A stretch of DNA of 5,581 nt from Pseudomonadota bacterium (GCA_015222795.1 JADFVY010000402.1:1-5581); one strand, 5' to 3'; shown: positions 1 to 5,566, numbered from the stretch's first letter. Notes: a model not told the origin generated them from the letters alone. Program-made: numbers and translations.

Positions 1-1
1 A

Positions 2-787
2 TTAGCCGAGAAGCAGGTTTTTCGCCTCGGTGATCTTGTGCGCCAGATAATCGGTGCCGCCATGGTCGGGATGCACCTGTTTTATCAGGCGGCGGTGGGA
101 GGCCTTGATTTCTTCCGCCGACGCCCCCCTCGACAGTCCCAGCAGGCTCAGGGCCTCCTCTTCGCCCATGGCGCCGTTGGTCTGTTGGCGCGATCCCTGG
201 CCGTTCCCGGCCGCGCCGGCCCCCGCCGTCTCTTCGCGACGTGTCCCGGCGTGGGCGTGGTCAAGATAAGCATTGAGAATATGGGCCGAATCGGGATCGG
301 GCGAGACCTCAACCTGCAGCAGGCGCAATTCTTCCAACGTCATGGTGGACAGCACCGTGCCACGGTATGTCCCCTTGATCACCTCGCCGTCGAACAGCCC
401 GGCATCATGGTCGAGAATCATCTTCAAATAAACGGTGCGGACGCGCGACATCGACCGGCGCGCGTCACTGGCGGGCCCGAACCTCTCCCACAGCGCATAA
501 CCGATCAGGATAGTGGGAAGTGGCATTATATAGAGCAGCCAGATTTCAGGGGCCCGTCCCACCCACGCCAGGATCGCAATCGACAGGACGGCCGCGACGA
601 CGGCTGTTTCGCCCAGCGCCCGCGGCGCGGCGACCTGGAACCTGCCGGCCAACCTCATGACCAGGAAGAACCCTGTAAAAACCGCGCCCACCCCGAAAAA
701 CATCCATAACAGCACCATGGCCATGCGCGGGTCTGACGACACACTTCCCGTGGACCAACCAAATACATCATGGAGAATCGGCGGCAT
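2..787 (-). CDS. Membrane-anchored J-domain (DnaJ-like) protein
   Basis: This 261-residue protein is a putative inner-membrane Hsp70 co-chaperone. Three hydrophobic segments lie at about residues 22-45, 59-77 and 82-100. A soluble region (about 113-180) follows, rich in acidic residues and of a kind seen in alphaproteobacterial DnaJ-family membrane proteins. A low-complexity Gly/Ala/Gln linker (about 183-207) leads to a C-terminal minimal J-domain (about 210-261). The J-domain carries the HPD tripeptide at 239-241 in the context QVHPDHGG, which contacts and stimulates DnaK-type ATPases. The C-terminal, truncated J-domain on a membrane anchor recalls Pam18/Tim14 and type III J-proteins. There is no Gly/Phe region or zinc-finger domain, so this is not canonical DnaJ. 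The gene lies 35 bp downstream of mipZ on the same strand and is complete (stop at 2-4). The start has no clear Shine-Dalgarno sequence; see the TATAAT at 796-801. The substrate is unknown. The family call is firm; the link to MipZ is inferred from position only. Confidence 0.85.
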   Translation of the reverse strand: MPPILHDVFGWSTGSVSSDPRMAMVLLWMFFGVGAVFTGFFLVMRLAGRFQVAAPRALGETAVVAAVLSIAILAWVGRAPEIWLLYIMPLPTILIGYALWERFGPASDARRSMSRVRTVYLKMILDHDAGLFDGEVIKGTYRGTVLSTMTLEELRLLQVEVSPDPDSAHILNAYLDHAHAGTRREETAGAGAAGNGQGSRQQTNGAMGEEEALSLLGLSRGASAEEIKASHRRLIKQVHPDHGGTDYLAHKITEAKNLLLG

Positions 788-795
788 GTCGGATG

Positions 796-801
796 ATTAT
801 A
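796..801 (-). promoter_or_regulatory. Perfect -10 box upstream of the J-protein gene
   Basis: The minus strand reads TATAAT exactly, with eight bases between it and the A of the start codon at 787. Transcription starting at the usual distance would begin at or within a base or two of the ATG, giving a leaderless mRNA. That would fit the absence of a Shine-Dalgarno sequence. No good -35 box is seen at 16-18 bp (best candidates match about three of six), so this could be chance in a short AT-rich gap. Confidence 0.35.
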
Positions 802-807
802 CTAAGG

Positions 808-830
808 AAAACCGCCAGCCGTTCAGGCGG
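808..830 (-). terminator. Weak terminator-like stem at the end of mipZ
   Basis: On the minus strand a 5-bp stem CCGCC/GGCGG (826-830 pairing with 812-816), with a 9-base loop containing the mipZ stop codon, is followed directly by TTTT (808-811). The U-tract is short and the stem small. It could attenuate read-through from mipZ into the J-protein gene rather than end transcription fully. Confidence 0.3.
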
Positions 831-1686
831 CGACGTGATTTTGGCCGCTGGCCGTGGCAGCCGTTGTGACGGCGCCAAGTAATTTTCGCACTTCATGCTT
901 CGCCGCGACATGCGACATGGTCCGGCGGTTGTCGCCATCGGAAGCCGCGACATCAAAAAGCGTCAGTCCTTTAAGGAAGAGTTCGCGAAAAATGACCCGC
1001 TCGCCGAAACCCGGCAATGCCTTGAATCCAAACCGCTTGACCAGCTCCTTCATAACGGTATCCATCGAACGCTTGTTATTGGATTCCAGAGCGCCCAGGC
1101 GGTTACGCAGGACGATCCAGTCGGTATCGCATTTGTCCCTGGCCTGTTTCACGATGCGCTGCTCCCACACCGACTCGGTATAGTGGCCGGGTCCCGTGAC
1201 ATGCATATCCAGTGGCGAGAGACGCGCGATAACGTCGAGGTCGATAAAACTGTCGTTTATCGGCGTCACCAGGACGTCGGCATGACTGTGGGCGTGAGCG
1301 CCCAAAACCGTATCGTTGCCCGGCGTATCGATGACGATATAGTCCGCGTTGCCTTGCAACCCCTTCATGAAAGTATCGAAGCGCGACAACTCGGCGCCCC
1401 TGGCAGTCGCCACGGCGCCCAGCGCACTGGGCGAAAATCGCCGCAAATCGGGCATGTCCAGGGTCTGGTCGGTCACCTCGCCATAGGCTGTCCGACATTC
1501 CAGAAAGCGCGACAGCGTCCGCTGGCGGAAATCGAGATCCACGCAGATCACATTATGCCCACTATCCATCAGGCCGAAAATCAGGTTGATCACGGTAGTC
1601 GATTTACCGGATCCGCCCTTCTCATTCCCGACCACGATGCAGCGCGCACGCTGGTTGTTTAAACCGTTGCTCACGGTTTCATACAT
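823..1686 (-). CDS. mipZ: MipZ, ParA/MinD-family division-plane positioning ATPase
   Basis: MipZ binds ParB at the chromosome origins, forms a polar concentration gradient and blocks FtsZ polymerisation, so the Z-ring forms at midcell. With the start at 1686 the protein has 287 residues, close to Caulobacter MipZ. A deviant Walker A motif GNEKGGSGKST spans residues 20-30, with signature Lys23 and P-loop Lys28. These match K13 and K18 of Caulobacter. The switch I motif VDLDFRQR (49-56) holds Asp52, the counterpart of the Asp needed for ATP hydrolysis. Walker B-like YIVIDTPG lies at 116-123. The later motifs TPINDSF (141-147), DWIVLRNRL (189-197) and ERVIFREL (229-236) are MipZ hallmarks that separate it from ParA and MinD. 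The start at 1686 is preferred because GGAAG lies 7 bases upstream and the best promoter overlaps the alternative ATG at 1728, which would add 14 residues. The J-protein gene follows; a lipoprotein gene is divergent. Confidence 0.93.
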   Translation of the reverse strand: MYETVSNGLNNQRARCIVVGNEKGGSGKSTTVINLIFGLMDSGHNVICVDLDFRQRTLSRFLECRTAYGEVTDQTLDMPDLRRFSPSALGAVATARGAELSRFDTFMKGLQGNADYIVIDTPGNDTVLGAHAHSHADVLVTPINDSFIDLDVIARLSPLDMHVTGPGHYTESVWEQRIVKQARDKCDTDWIVLRNRLGALESNNKRSMDTVMKELVKRFGFKALPGFGERVIFRELFLKGLTLFDVAASDGDNRRTMSHVAAKHEVRKLLGAVTTAATASGQNHVAA

Positions 1687-1693
1687 AGAGCCA

Positions 1694-1698
1694 CTTCC
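1694..1698 (-). promoter_or_regulatory. mipZ: Ribosome-binding site choosing the mipZ start
   Basis: The minus strand reads GGAAG, 7 bases before the ATG at 1686-1684. The alternative ATG at 1728-1726 is preceded by an AT-rich stretch without such a site. Confidence 0.6.
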
Positions 1699-1727
1699 AT
1701 TTTTGCGTCGCCTCAAACGGGCAGTCA

Positions 1728-1756
1728 TCTATAATTAGCTACACCTTGCATCTCAA
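1728..1756 (-). promoter_or_regulatory. Sigma70-like promoter of mipZ
   Basis: On the minus strand TTGAGA (1756-1751, five of six matches to the -35 consensus) is separated by exactly 17 bp from TATAGA (1733-1728, four of six to the -10). The predicted RNA start near 1721 lies downstream of the ATG at 1728 and leaves a leader of about 35 bases with GGAAG before the ATG at 1686. This stretch also lies in the upstream region of the divergent lipoprotein gene at 1777, so the two transcription units may compete or share regulation. Confidence 0.55.
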
Positions 1757-1776
1757 ATCATGTAAATTTCGTTTAT

Positions 1777-2463
1777 ATGCAGCAATTTAGATATATTTTT
1801 CTCTTGGCCGTCTTAACGGCTTTGGCGGGTTGCCAATCGAGCCAGGAGGTCGAAGACCGTCTGGTCGCGGCTTTTGGCGAAACCATGTTCGACGCCGGGC
1901 CCGCCAGTCACGGCCAGGGTGAGGTGTTTTCGAAAAGCGGGAATCTCGCCAAATGGGAGTCGCCGGTGACCGTTGCGGTGATGGTGGGCGACACCCCGGA
2001 GAATGTGGCGGCCACGCAGGAAATCCTGTCGGAACTCGCGGACCTGGGTGGTCTGGAACTGGATTGGGTCAAAGCCGGCGCCGACGGAATCGAGCTGGAA
2101 ATTCATTTCAGCGACAAGCGGGAATTCGTCATCAACGGGAACCAGTTGGCCGCCTGCTATGCCAGGACCGGCGACGCTTCGGATGGTCGGCTTAAAACTG
2201 TTGGTATCTATATCGGCATGACCGGGGAAGACGAATGGCGAACCGACTGCCTGACGCATGAACTGCTGCACGCGCTGGGCTGGCGCGGCCATACCCACCG
2301 TCTCCGCTCGGCCATCAGTTATGCCCACGGGGAAACCGAACTCACCAAATGGGACAGGCTGATGATGCGAGCGCTATACGACCCCCGGCTGCCACCTGGA
2401 ATTTCAAAGGCGGATGCAATTCCCGTCGTCCGTGCTATCTTTCGCGAAATGATAAAAGAGTAG
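1777..2463 (+). CDS. DUF2927-like putative zinc-protease lipoprotein
   Basis: This 228-residue protein is probably exported and lipidated. It begins with a short basic n-region (Arg5), a hydrophobic core and the lipobox LAGC with Cys19. The C-terminal half (about 60-225) resembles DUF2927 proteins: TDCLTHELLHALGWRGH is followed by a Leu-Met-rich segment ending in YDPRLPPG (201-208) and a closing helix. The HExxH motif at 161-165 (His161, Glu162, His165), Gly168 and His172/His174 suggest a gluzincin- or metzincin-like zinc site. The third ligand would be one residue further than in classic HExxHxxGxxH metzincins. Cys127 and Cys158 could form a disulfide. The start is fixed by the signal peptide, but no Shine-Dalgarno sequence precedes it. 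The next lipoprotein gene follows after 28 bp, so both are likely on one mRNA. The lipoprotein call is strong, family membership likely, and protease activity inferred. Confidence 0.8.
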   Translation: MQQFRYIFLLAVLTALAGCQSSQEVEDRLVAAFGETMFDAGPASHGQGEVFSKSGNLAKWESPVTVAVMVGDTPENVAATQEILSELADLGGLELDWVKAGADGIELEIHFSDKREFVINGNQLAACYARTGDASDGRLKTVGIYIGMTGEDEWRTDCLTHELLHALGWRGHTHRLRSAISYAHGETELTKWDRLMMRALYDPRLPPGISKADAIPVVRAIFREMIKE

Positions 2464-2491
2464 CGTAAATCATCGCCGCAAGGTTGCTGTT

Positions 2492-3514
2492 ATGGGTGAT
2501 ATTGGTCGTAAACTGATGGTTGTCGCCGCGATGGCCTTGTTCCTCACCGGCTGCGCGGATGAATCGCTGGGCCCCGAATATGGCGAAATCGGCGAGGAAG
2601 AAAGCGGGCTTCAGTTTTACGCACCGGGGCTGGAAGGCGGATACCGTAAATTCATTTACGGCCAGGACGAGCGGTACGTCAAACAGACGGTCGGAATGTA
2701 CGGCCCGAAACAGGGCGAATTTCCCCATGGCCAGTTGATCCTTGTCGAGATGCCGCCAAGAATGTATTTTCCGAACGTCACCCTGCCACAAGATACAATC
2801 GAAGATTGGGGGCAATTCAAAAACCGGACGATAACCCACGGGCCTGCCGGCGCGGCCGTGAACAGGGTCGGACGCGTCGAATACGCAATATTCCTCGCCG
2901 ACAATTTGTCCTGCGTCGTCTTTCGGCAGCCCTTCGGCACGGTCTATGGTTCCGGCGGCGGCGGCACAAGATTGATCGGCGGATACTACTGCAAGGGCGA
3001 AGCCCCGATGATGACCGAAGGCGAGGCGGAGGCAATCGTCAAGGTCGTCGGCCACAAAAAGTATGGGGCAATCGAACCGCCGGAGGGGTGGAATACCACG
3101 GCGGTTTCCTTGACAGGCGAATTATTGAAATTCGGAAACTACGTGGCGGAATCATCGCAAGTCGTGGATGCCGATACGCCATCCGGAAAACTAACGAAAT
3201 CCACGAATGTAAAGTTTGTTTCACAGACGGACCGCGTTTCCAACGCGCTCAACACATCCTTCGGCATTCAGTATGTTCTAAACGGGCCGCGTCAGGGCGA
3301 GGAAGTGGTAGTGACGATGCGAATCCTTCACCCGAAGATAAAAGGGAATACTGTCAAAACGTGGATTTCCAGGCCGACAACTGGAGCACCCGCACATTTG
3401 GGCTACGGGTTTGACTTCGAATACGAACGCGTTCCAGGCACCTGGACGTTCCAGATCATTTATGGCGAACAAGTTCTGATAGAAAAGTCATTCGAAGTAG
3501 TTGTATCCAACTGA
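2492..3514 (+). CDS. Lipoprotein with C-terminal DUF3859-like domain
   Basis: This 340-residue protein has a lipoprotein signal: Arg6-Lys7, a hydrophobic core and lipobox LTGC with Cys21 followed by Ala, which suggests outer-membrane sorting if Lol rules apply. After an acidic tether (about 23-38) comes a globular region (about 40-200) that I do not recognise with certainty. It contains two cysteines, Cys141 and Cys167, that could pair across a Gly-rich loop (GSGGGG, 153-158). The last part (about 205-340) resembles DUF3859: it has the pattern STNVKFVSQTD (237-247), a central GYGFDFEYE (304-312) and VPGTWTFQIIYG (314-325), typical of a beta-sandwich. No catalytic motif is visible, so a binding or structural envelope role is more likely than an enzyme. 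AAGG at 2480-2483 lies 8 bases before the ATG. The 28 bp gap to the upstream lipoprotein gene suggests an operon. Codon use late in the gene looks more AT-rich than in the genes downstream. Confidence 0.75.
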   Translation: MGDIGRKLMVVAAMALFLTGCADESLGPEYGEIGEEESGLQFYAPGLEGGYRKFIYGQDERYVKQTVGMYGPKQGEFPHGQLILVEMPPRMYFPNVTLPQDTIEDWGQFKNRTITHGPAGAAVNRVGRVEYAIFLADNLSCVVFRQPFGTVYGSGGGGTRLIGGYYCKGEAPMMTEGEAEAIVKVVGHKKYGAIEPPEGWNTTAVSLTGELLKFGNYVAESSQVVDADTPSGKLTKSTNVKFVSQTDRVSNALNTSFGIQYVLNGPRQGEEVVVTMRILHPKIKGNTVKTWISRPTTGAPAHLGYGFDFEYERVPGTWTFQIIYGEQVLIEKSFEVVVSN

Positions 3515-3518
3515 TTTA

Positions 3519-3599
3519 TACCAAGGCTCGCTGATAAAGACCCATGTGATGGGGCTTGGCGGCCGGTTTCCCATGAGTCTTTATCAGCGAGCCTTGGTA
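3519..3599. mobile_element. MITE-like palindromic element with TTA flanks
   Basis: The arms begin TACCAAGGCTCGCTGATAAA and are inverted repeats: 3518-3541 pairs perfectly with 3577-3600, and pairing resumes after one mismatch to make 29-bp arms (3518-3546 and 3572-3600). The unpaired centre is about 25 bases. The triplet TTA flanks both sides (3516-3518 and 3600-3602), as a target-site duplication would. There is no coding capacity. The element fills most of the gap between two convergent genes (stops at 3514 and 3610), and its RNA hairpin could serve as a bidirectional terminator. A related copy of the left end lies at 5482. Mobility is inferred from structure and the second copy; no transposase is present. 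Confidence 0.65.
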
Positions 3600-3607
3600 T
3601 TACGCCA

Positions 3608-4438
3608 CTACCCCTTCCCGCGCTTGCGCATCGCCTCCCAGTCCTCGTCCGTCATCATGTCGCCGAGGAAGCTGAACTCGCCGGCGCCCTTCAGCCATTC
3701 GCCGCCATCTATGGTGACGACCTCGCCGTTCATGTAACCGGAAAAATCGGACATCAGGTAGCTGGCGAGGTTTGCCAGTTCGATATGCTCGCCAACCCGG
3801 CCCAGCGGATTGTGCCCCGCGACCGCCTCGGCCATTTCCGGTTTCGGGATCAACCGCTCCCAGGCGCCCGGGGTCGGGAACGGGCCCGGCGCGATGGCGT
3901 TCAGGCGCACGCCCCGCCCGCCCCATTCGACGGCCAGGCTGCGGGTCAGGGCCAGCACCCCGGCCTTGGCCATCGCCGAGGGCACGACATAGGCCGAGCC
4001 GGTCCAGGCGTAGGTGGTGACGATCGACAGCACCGTCGCCTTGCGCTCGGCCGCCAGCCAGCGCCGGCCGCAGCCCAGTGTCACATAGGCCGTGCCGTGC
4101 AGCACGATATTCAGCACCGCATCCACCGCGCGCGGCGACAGCGTCTCGGTGCGGGCGATGAAATTGCCGGCGGCGTTGTTGACCAGTCCGTCCAGCGGGC
4201 CGTTTTCCCAGATCGCGTCCAGCATCGCCTCGACGGCGGCCGCGTCGCGGATATCGCAGCCATGGGTCTCGGCCCCGCCGAGTTCCCTGGCCGCCTCTTC
4301 CAGGACATCCGTGCGGCGGCCGCAGATCACCAGATCGGCGCCCAGTTCACGATAGCGCCGCCCCATCGACAGGCCCAGCCCGGTGCCGCCGCCGGTAATC
4401 AATATCCGCTTGCCCGCCAGAAGATCAGCCTGAAACAT
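3608..4438 (-). CDS. Mitochondrial-type 2,4-dienoyl-CoA reductase-like SDR
   Basis: This 276-residue short-chain dehydrogenase/reductase probably reduces 2,4-dienoyl-CoA with NADPH during breakdown of polyunsaturated fatty acids. Its Rossmann motif TGGGTGLG is at 15-22. CGRRTDVLE (39-47) supplies arginines after strand two, which favours NADP(H). NNAAGNF (87-93) is typical of DECR enzymes. Instead of classical Tyr-x3-Lys it has Ser154-x3-Lys158 with Tyr143 eleven residues before Ser154. This spacing equals that of the Tyr199/Ser210/Lys214 set recalled for human DECR1. The tail, DGGEWLKGAGEF (244-255) followed by an acidic, Trp-containing helix, also matches DECR1. E. coli FadH, the FMN/Fe-S enzyme for the same step, is unrelated. 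The start at 4438 is set by AAAGGA 6 bases upstream; the frame stays open far beyond it only as the antisense of the neighbouring gene. It is divergent from the aminotransferase. Another enoyl-CoA-type substrate remains possible. Confidence 0.85.
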   Translation of the reverse strand: MFQADLLAGKRILITGGGTGLGLSMGRRYRELGADLVICGRRTDVLEEAARELGGAETHGCDIRDAAAVEAMLDAIWENGPLDGLVNNAAGNFIARTETLSPRAVDAVLNIVLHGTAYVTLGCGRRWLAAERKATVLSIVTTYAWTGSAYVVPSAMAKAGVLALTRSLAVEWGGRGVRLNAIAPGPFPTPGAWERLIPKPEMAEAVAGHNPLGRVGEHIELANLASYLMSDFSGYMNGEVVTIDGGEWLKGAGEFSFLGDMMTDEDWEAMRKRGKG

Positions 4439-4444
4439 CGCTCG

Positions 4445-4450
4445 TCCTTT
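4445..4450 (-). promoter_or_regulatory. Ribosome-binding site fixing the SDR start
   Basis: The minus strand reads AAAGGA 6 bases before the ATG at 4438-4436. The start it defines puts the Rossmann motif at residue 15, as usual for SDRs. This rules out starts further upstream in the same long open frame. Confidence 0.7.
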
Positions 4451-4551
4451 CTCGGTGATTTCGATTTCCCAGACAGCTTTAACAGCCTTTCGCTTCGCTG
4501 GCATCATCGTGCGAAGGGGATTAGACTGCGACCACAACAGGGGAATGGCAT

Positions 4552-4556
4552 AAGGA
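4552..4556 (+). promoter_or_regulatory. Ribosome-binding site fixing the aminotransferase start
   Basis: AAGGA lies 8 bases before the ATG at 4565. The frame is open far upstream, but that part is antisense to the SDR gene and has no family similarity. Confidence 0.7.
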
Positions 4557-4564
4557 ATTATATC

Positions 4565-5446
4565 ATGGCCGACGACAGCGGGTATCCCGAGGGCGTCGCT
4601 TATGTGGACGGCGATTTCAGGCCACTGTCCGAGGCGAAAATTTCGGTGCTGGACTGGGGCTTCCTGCGCTCCGACGCCACCTATGACGTGGTGCATGTCT
4701 GGGACGGCAAGTTCTTTCGGCTGGACCGGCATATGGATCGCTTCATGGCCTCGGTGGAAAAGCTGCGCATGACCCTGCCGGTGGACCGGGACGGGCTGGC
4801 GAATATCCTGAACGAATGCGTGTCCCGGTCCGGCATGCGCGAGTCTTATGTGGAGATGATCCTGACCCGCGGCCGTTCGCCGACCTTCAGCCGCGACCCG
4901 CGCGACGCGGTGAACAATTTCATCGCCTTCGCCATGCCTTTCGGCTGGGTCATGAACGAGGAACAACGCCAGCGCGGCATCAATATCGTAATCGCCGAAA
5001 CCAGGCGCATCCCGGTTGAATCGGTCGACCCAACGGTAAAAAACTATCACTGGCTGGATCTCGTGGCCGGCATGTTCGAGTCCTATGACCGGGGCGGCGA
5101 GAGTGTCGTGCTGACGGATCTGGCCGGCAACATCACCGAGGGCCCCGGCTTTAACATCTTCGCGGTGAAAGACGGCCGGGCGGCGACCGCGGACCGCGGC
5201 GTTCTCCAGGGCATCACCCGCCAGACCGCGACCGAGCTTTGCGAGGAACTGCAAATTTCGGTCGATATCGGCACGGTCACGGCGGATGCGCTGCGCGGCG
5301 CCGACGAAATCTTCATCACCTCCACCGCCGGCGGCATCATGCCGGTGACCCGCATCGACGGCGAGGCCATTCGCGACGGCAAGCCGGGCCCGATGACCGG
5401 GCGCCTGACGGAACTGTACTGGGCCAAACATGACGACCCGGCCTAG
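4565..5446 (+). CDS. Class IV (fold-type IV) aminotransferase, (R)-amine transaminase-like
   Basis: This 293-residue PLP enzyme belongs to the branched-chain/D-amino-acid aminotransferase superfamily. Lys159 in DPTVKN (155-160) is the expected Schiff-base lysine. Arg59 in the FRLDRHMDR segment (51-59) should bind the cofactor phosphate, Glu192 in TEGPGFNI (191-198) the pyridine nitrogen, and TSTAGGI (252-258) forms the second phosphate loop. Several stretches resemble fungal and bacterial (R)-selective amine:pyruvate transaminases as I recall them: SDATYDV (36-42), VWDGKFFRLD (45-54), GMFESYDRG (169-177), DRGVLQGITR (210-219) and AGGIMP (255-260). At the substrate-side strand it has YVE (95-97), like the FVE of those enzymes, where branched-chain enzymes have YIR. 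Arg35 replaces the His of the A. terreus enzyme. The substrate is therefore uncertain: an (R)-amine or D-amino-type donor is plausible, and a branched-chain role cannot be excluded. The divergent SDR neighbour does not settle it. Confidence 0.85.
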   Translation: MADDSGYPEGVAYVDGDFRPLSEAKISVLDWGFLRSDATYDVVHVWDGKFFRLDRHMDRFMASVEKLRMTLPVDRDGLANILNECVSRSGMRESYVEMILTRGRSPTFSRDPRDAVNNFIAFAMPFGWVMNEEQRQRGINIVIAETRRIPVESVDPTVKNYHWLDLVAGMFESYDRGGESVVLTDLAGNITEGPGFNIFAVKDGRAATADRGVLQGITRQTATELCEELQISVDIGTVTADALRGADEIFITSTAGGIMPVTRIDGEAIRDGKPGPMTGRLTELYWAKHDDPA

Positions 5447-5481
5447 GTCACGCCAATCGATTACGGCCGGGGATACACTTA

Positions 5482-5525
5482 TACCAAGGCTCGCTGATAA
5501 AGACTCATGTGACCGGTTTCCCATG
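5482..5525 (+). repeat. Rearranged second copy of the palindromic element end
   Basis: Bases 5482-5512 match 3519-3549 with one difference (T at 5505, C at 3542). Bases 5513-5525 (CCGGTTTCCCATG) match 3563-3575. The 13 bases 3550-3562 are missing between the blocks. TTA precedes both copies (5479-5481 and 3516-3518). Beyond 5525 the copies diverge and no inverted right arm appears before the window ends. It may be the end of a longer element, an older deleted copy, or one whose other arm lies outside. Confidence 0.7.
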
Positions 5526-5536
5526 GCCGCTCGTCA

Positions 5537-5566
5537 GGCGCGTTTCGCGCCGTGGTGCGCGCACCA
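5537..5566. repeat. Two adjacent GC-rich palindromes
   Basis: GGCGCG-TTT-CGCGCC (5537-5551) is a perfect 6-bp stem with a three-base loop. TGGTGCGCGCACCA (5553-5566) is a perfect 14-bp palindrome. They follow the partial element copy directly and may be its interior, or a terminator-like structure after the aminotransferase gene, though no T-tract follows. Nothing else is seen between 5447 and the window end. Confidence 0.45.

Larger units (their letters stand above)
4439..4564. promoter_or_regulatory. Divergent intergenic region with a possible operator
   Basis: These 126 bp separate the starts of the SDR and aminotransferase genes and must hold both promoters unless they lie inside a gene. 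I see no convincing -35/-10 pair. TCTAAT on the minus strand (4525-4520) and TAGACT on the plus strand (4522-4527) are the nearest -10-like hexamers, both without a good -35. An inverted repeat CTTCGC-N12-GCGAAG at 4493-4516, with half-sites 18 bp apart, could be a dimeric-repressor site, but six-base arms can arise by chance. Confidence 0.3.

Noticed and set aside
38..709. Plus-strand frame of 223 codons
   Set aside because: It lies opposite the J-domain protein gene; rich in Arg, Gln and Pro with no recognisable domain.
895..1662. Long plus-strand frame of 255 codons
   Set aside because: It lies wholly opposite mipZ, whose motifs are unambiguous; composition is that of a shadow frame.
2435..3055. 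Minus-strand frame of 206 codons
   Set aside because: Antisense to the DUF3859-type lipoprotein gene, with no signal, motif or ribosome-binding site.
3518..3600. A toxin-antitoxin or small-RNA gene in the convergent gap
   Set aside because: The gap is almost entirely the inverted-repeat element, with no credible short frame and no independent promoter.
4557..4562. TATAAT on the minus strand just upstream of the aminotransferase start
   Set aside because: No -35 box at the proper distance (the hexamer would be ATACCC), and it would give the SDR gene a leader of over 100 bases. It more likely reflects the AT-rich leader of the aminotransferase gene.
3785..4564. Upstream extension of the plus-strand aminotransferase frame
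   Set aside because: It is antisense to the SDR gene. The ribosome-binding site at 4552-4556 and homology both start the enzyme at 4565.
4439..5524. Upstream extension of the minus-strand SDR frame, 638 codons in all
   Set aside because: This part is antisense to the aminotransferase gene, has no family similarity, and the SDR has a good ribosome-binding site and family-typical start at 4438. High GC keeps such frames open.
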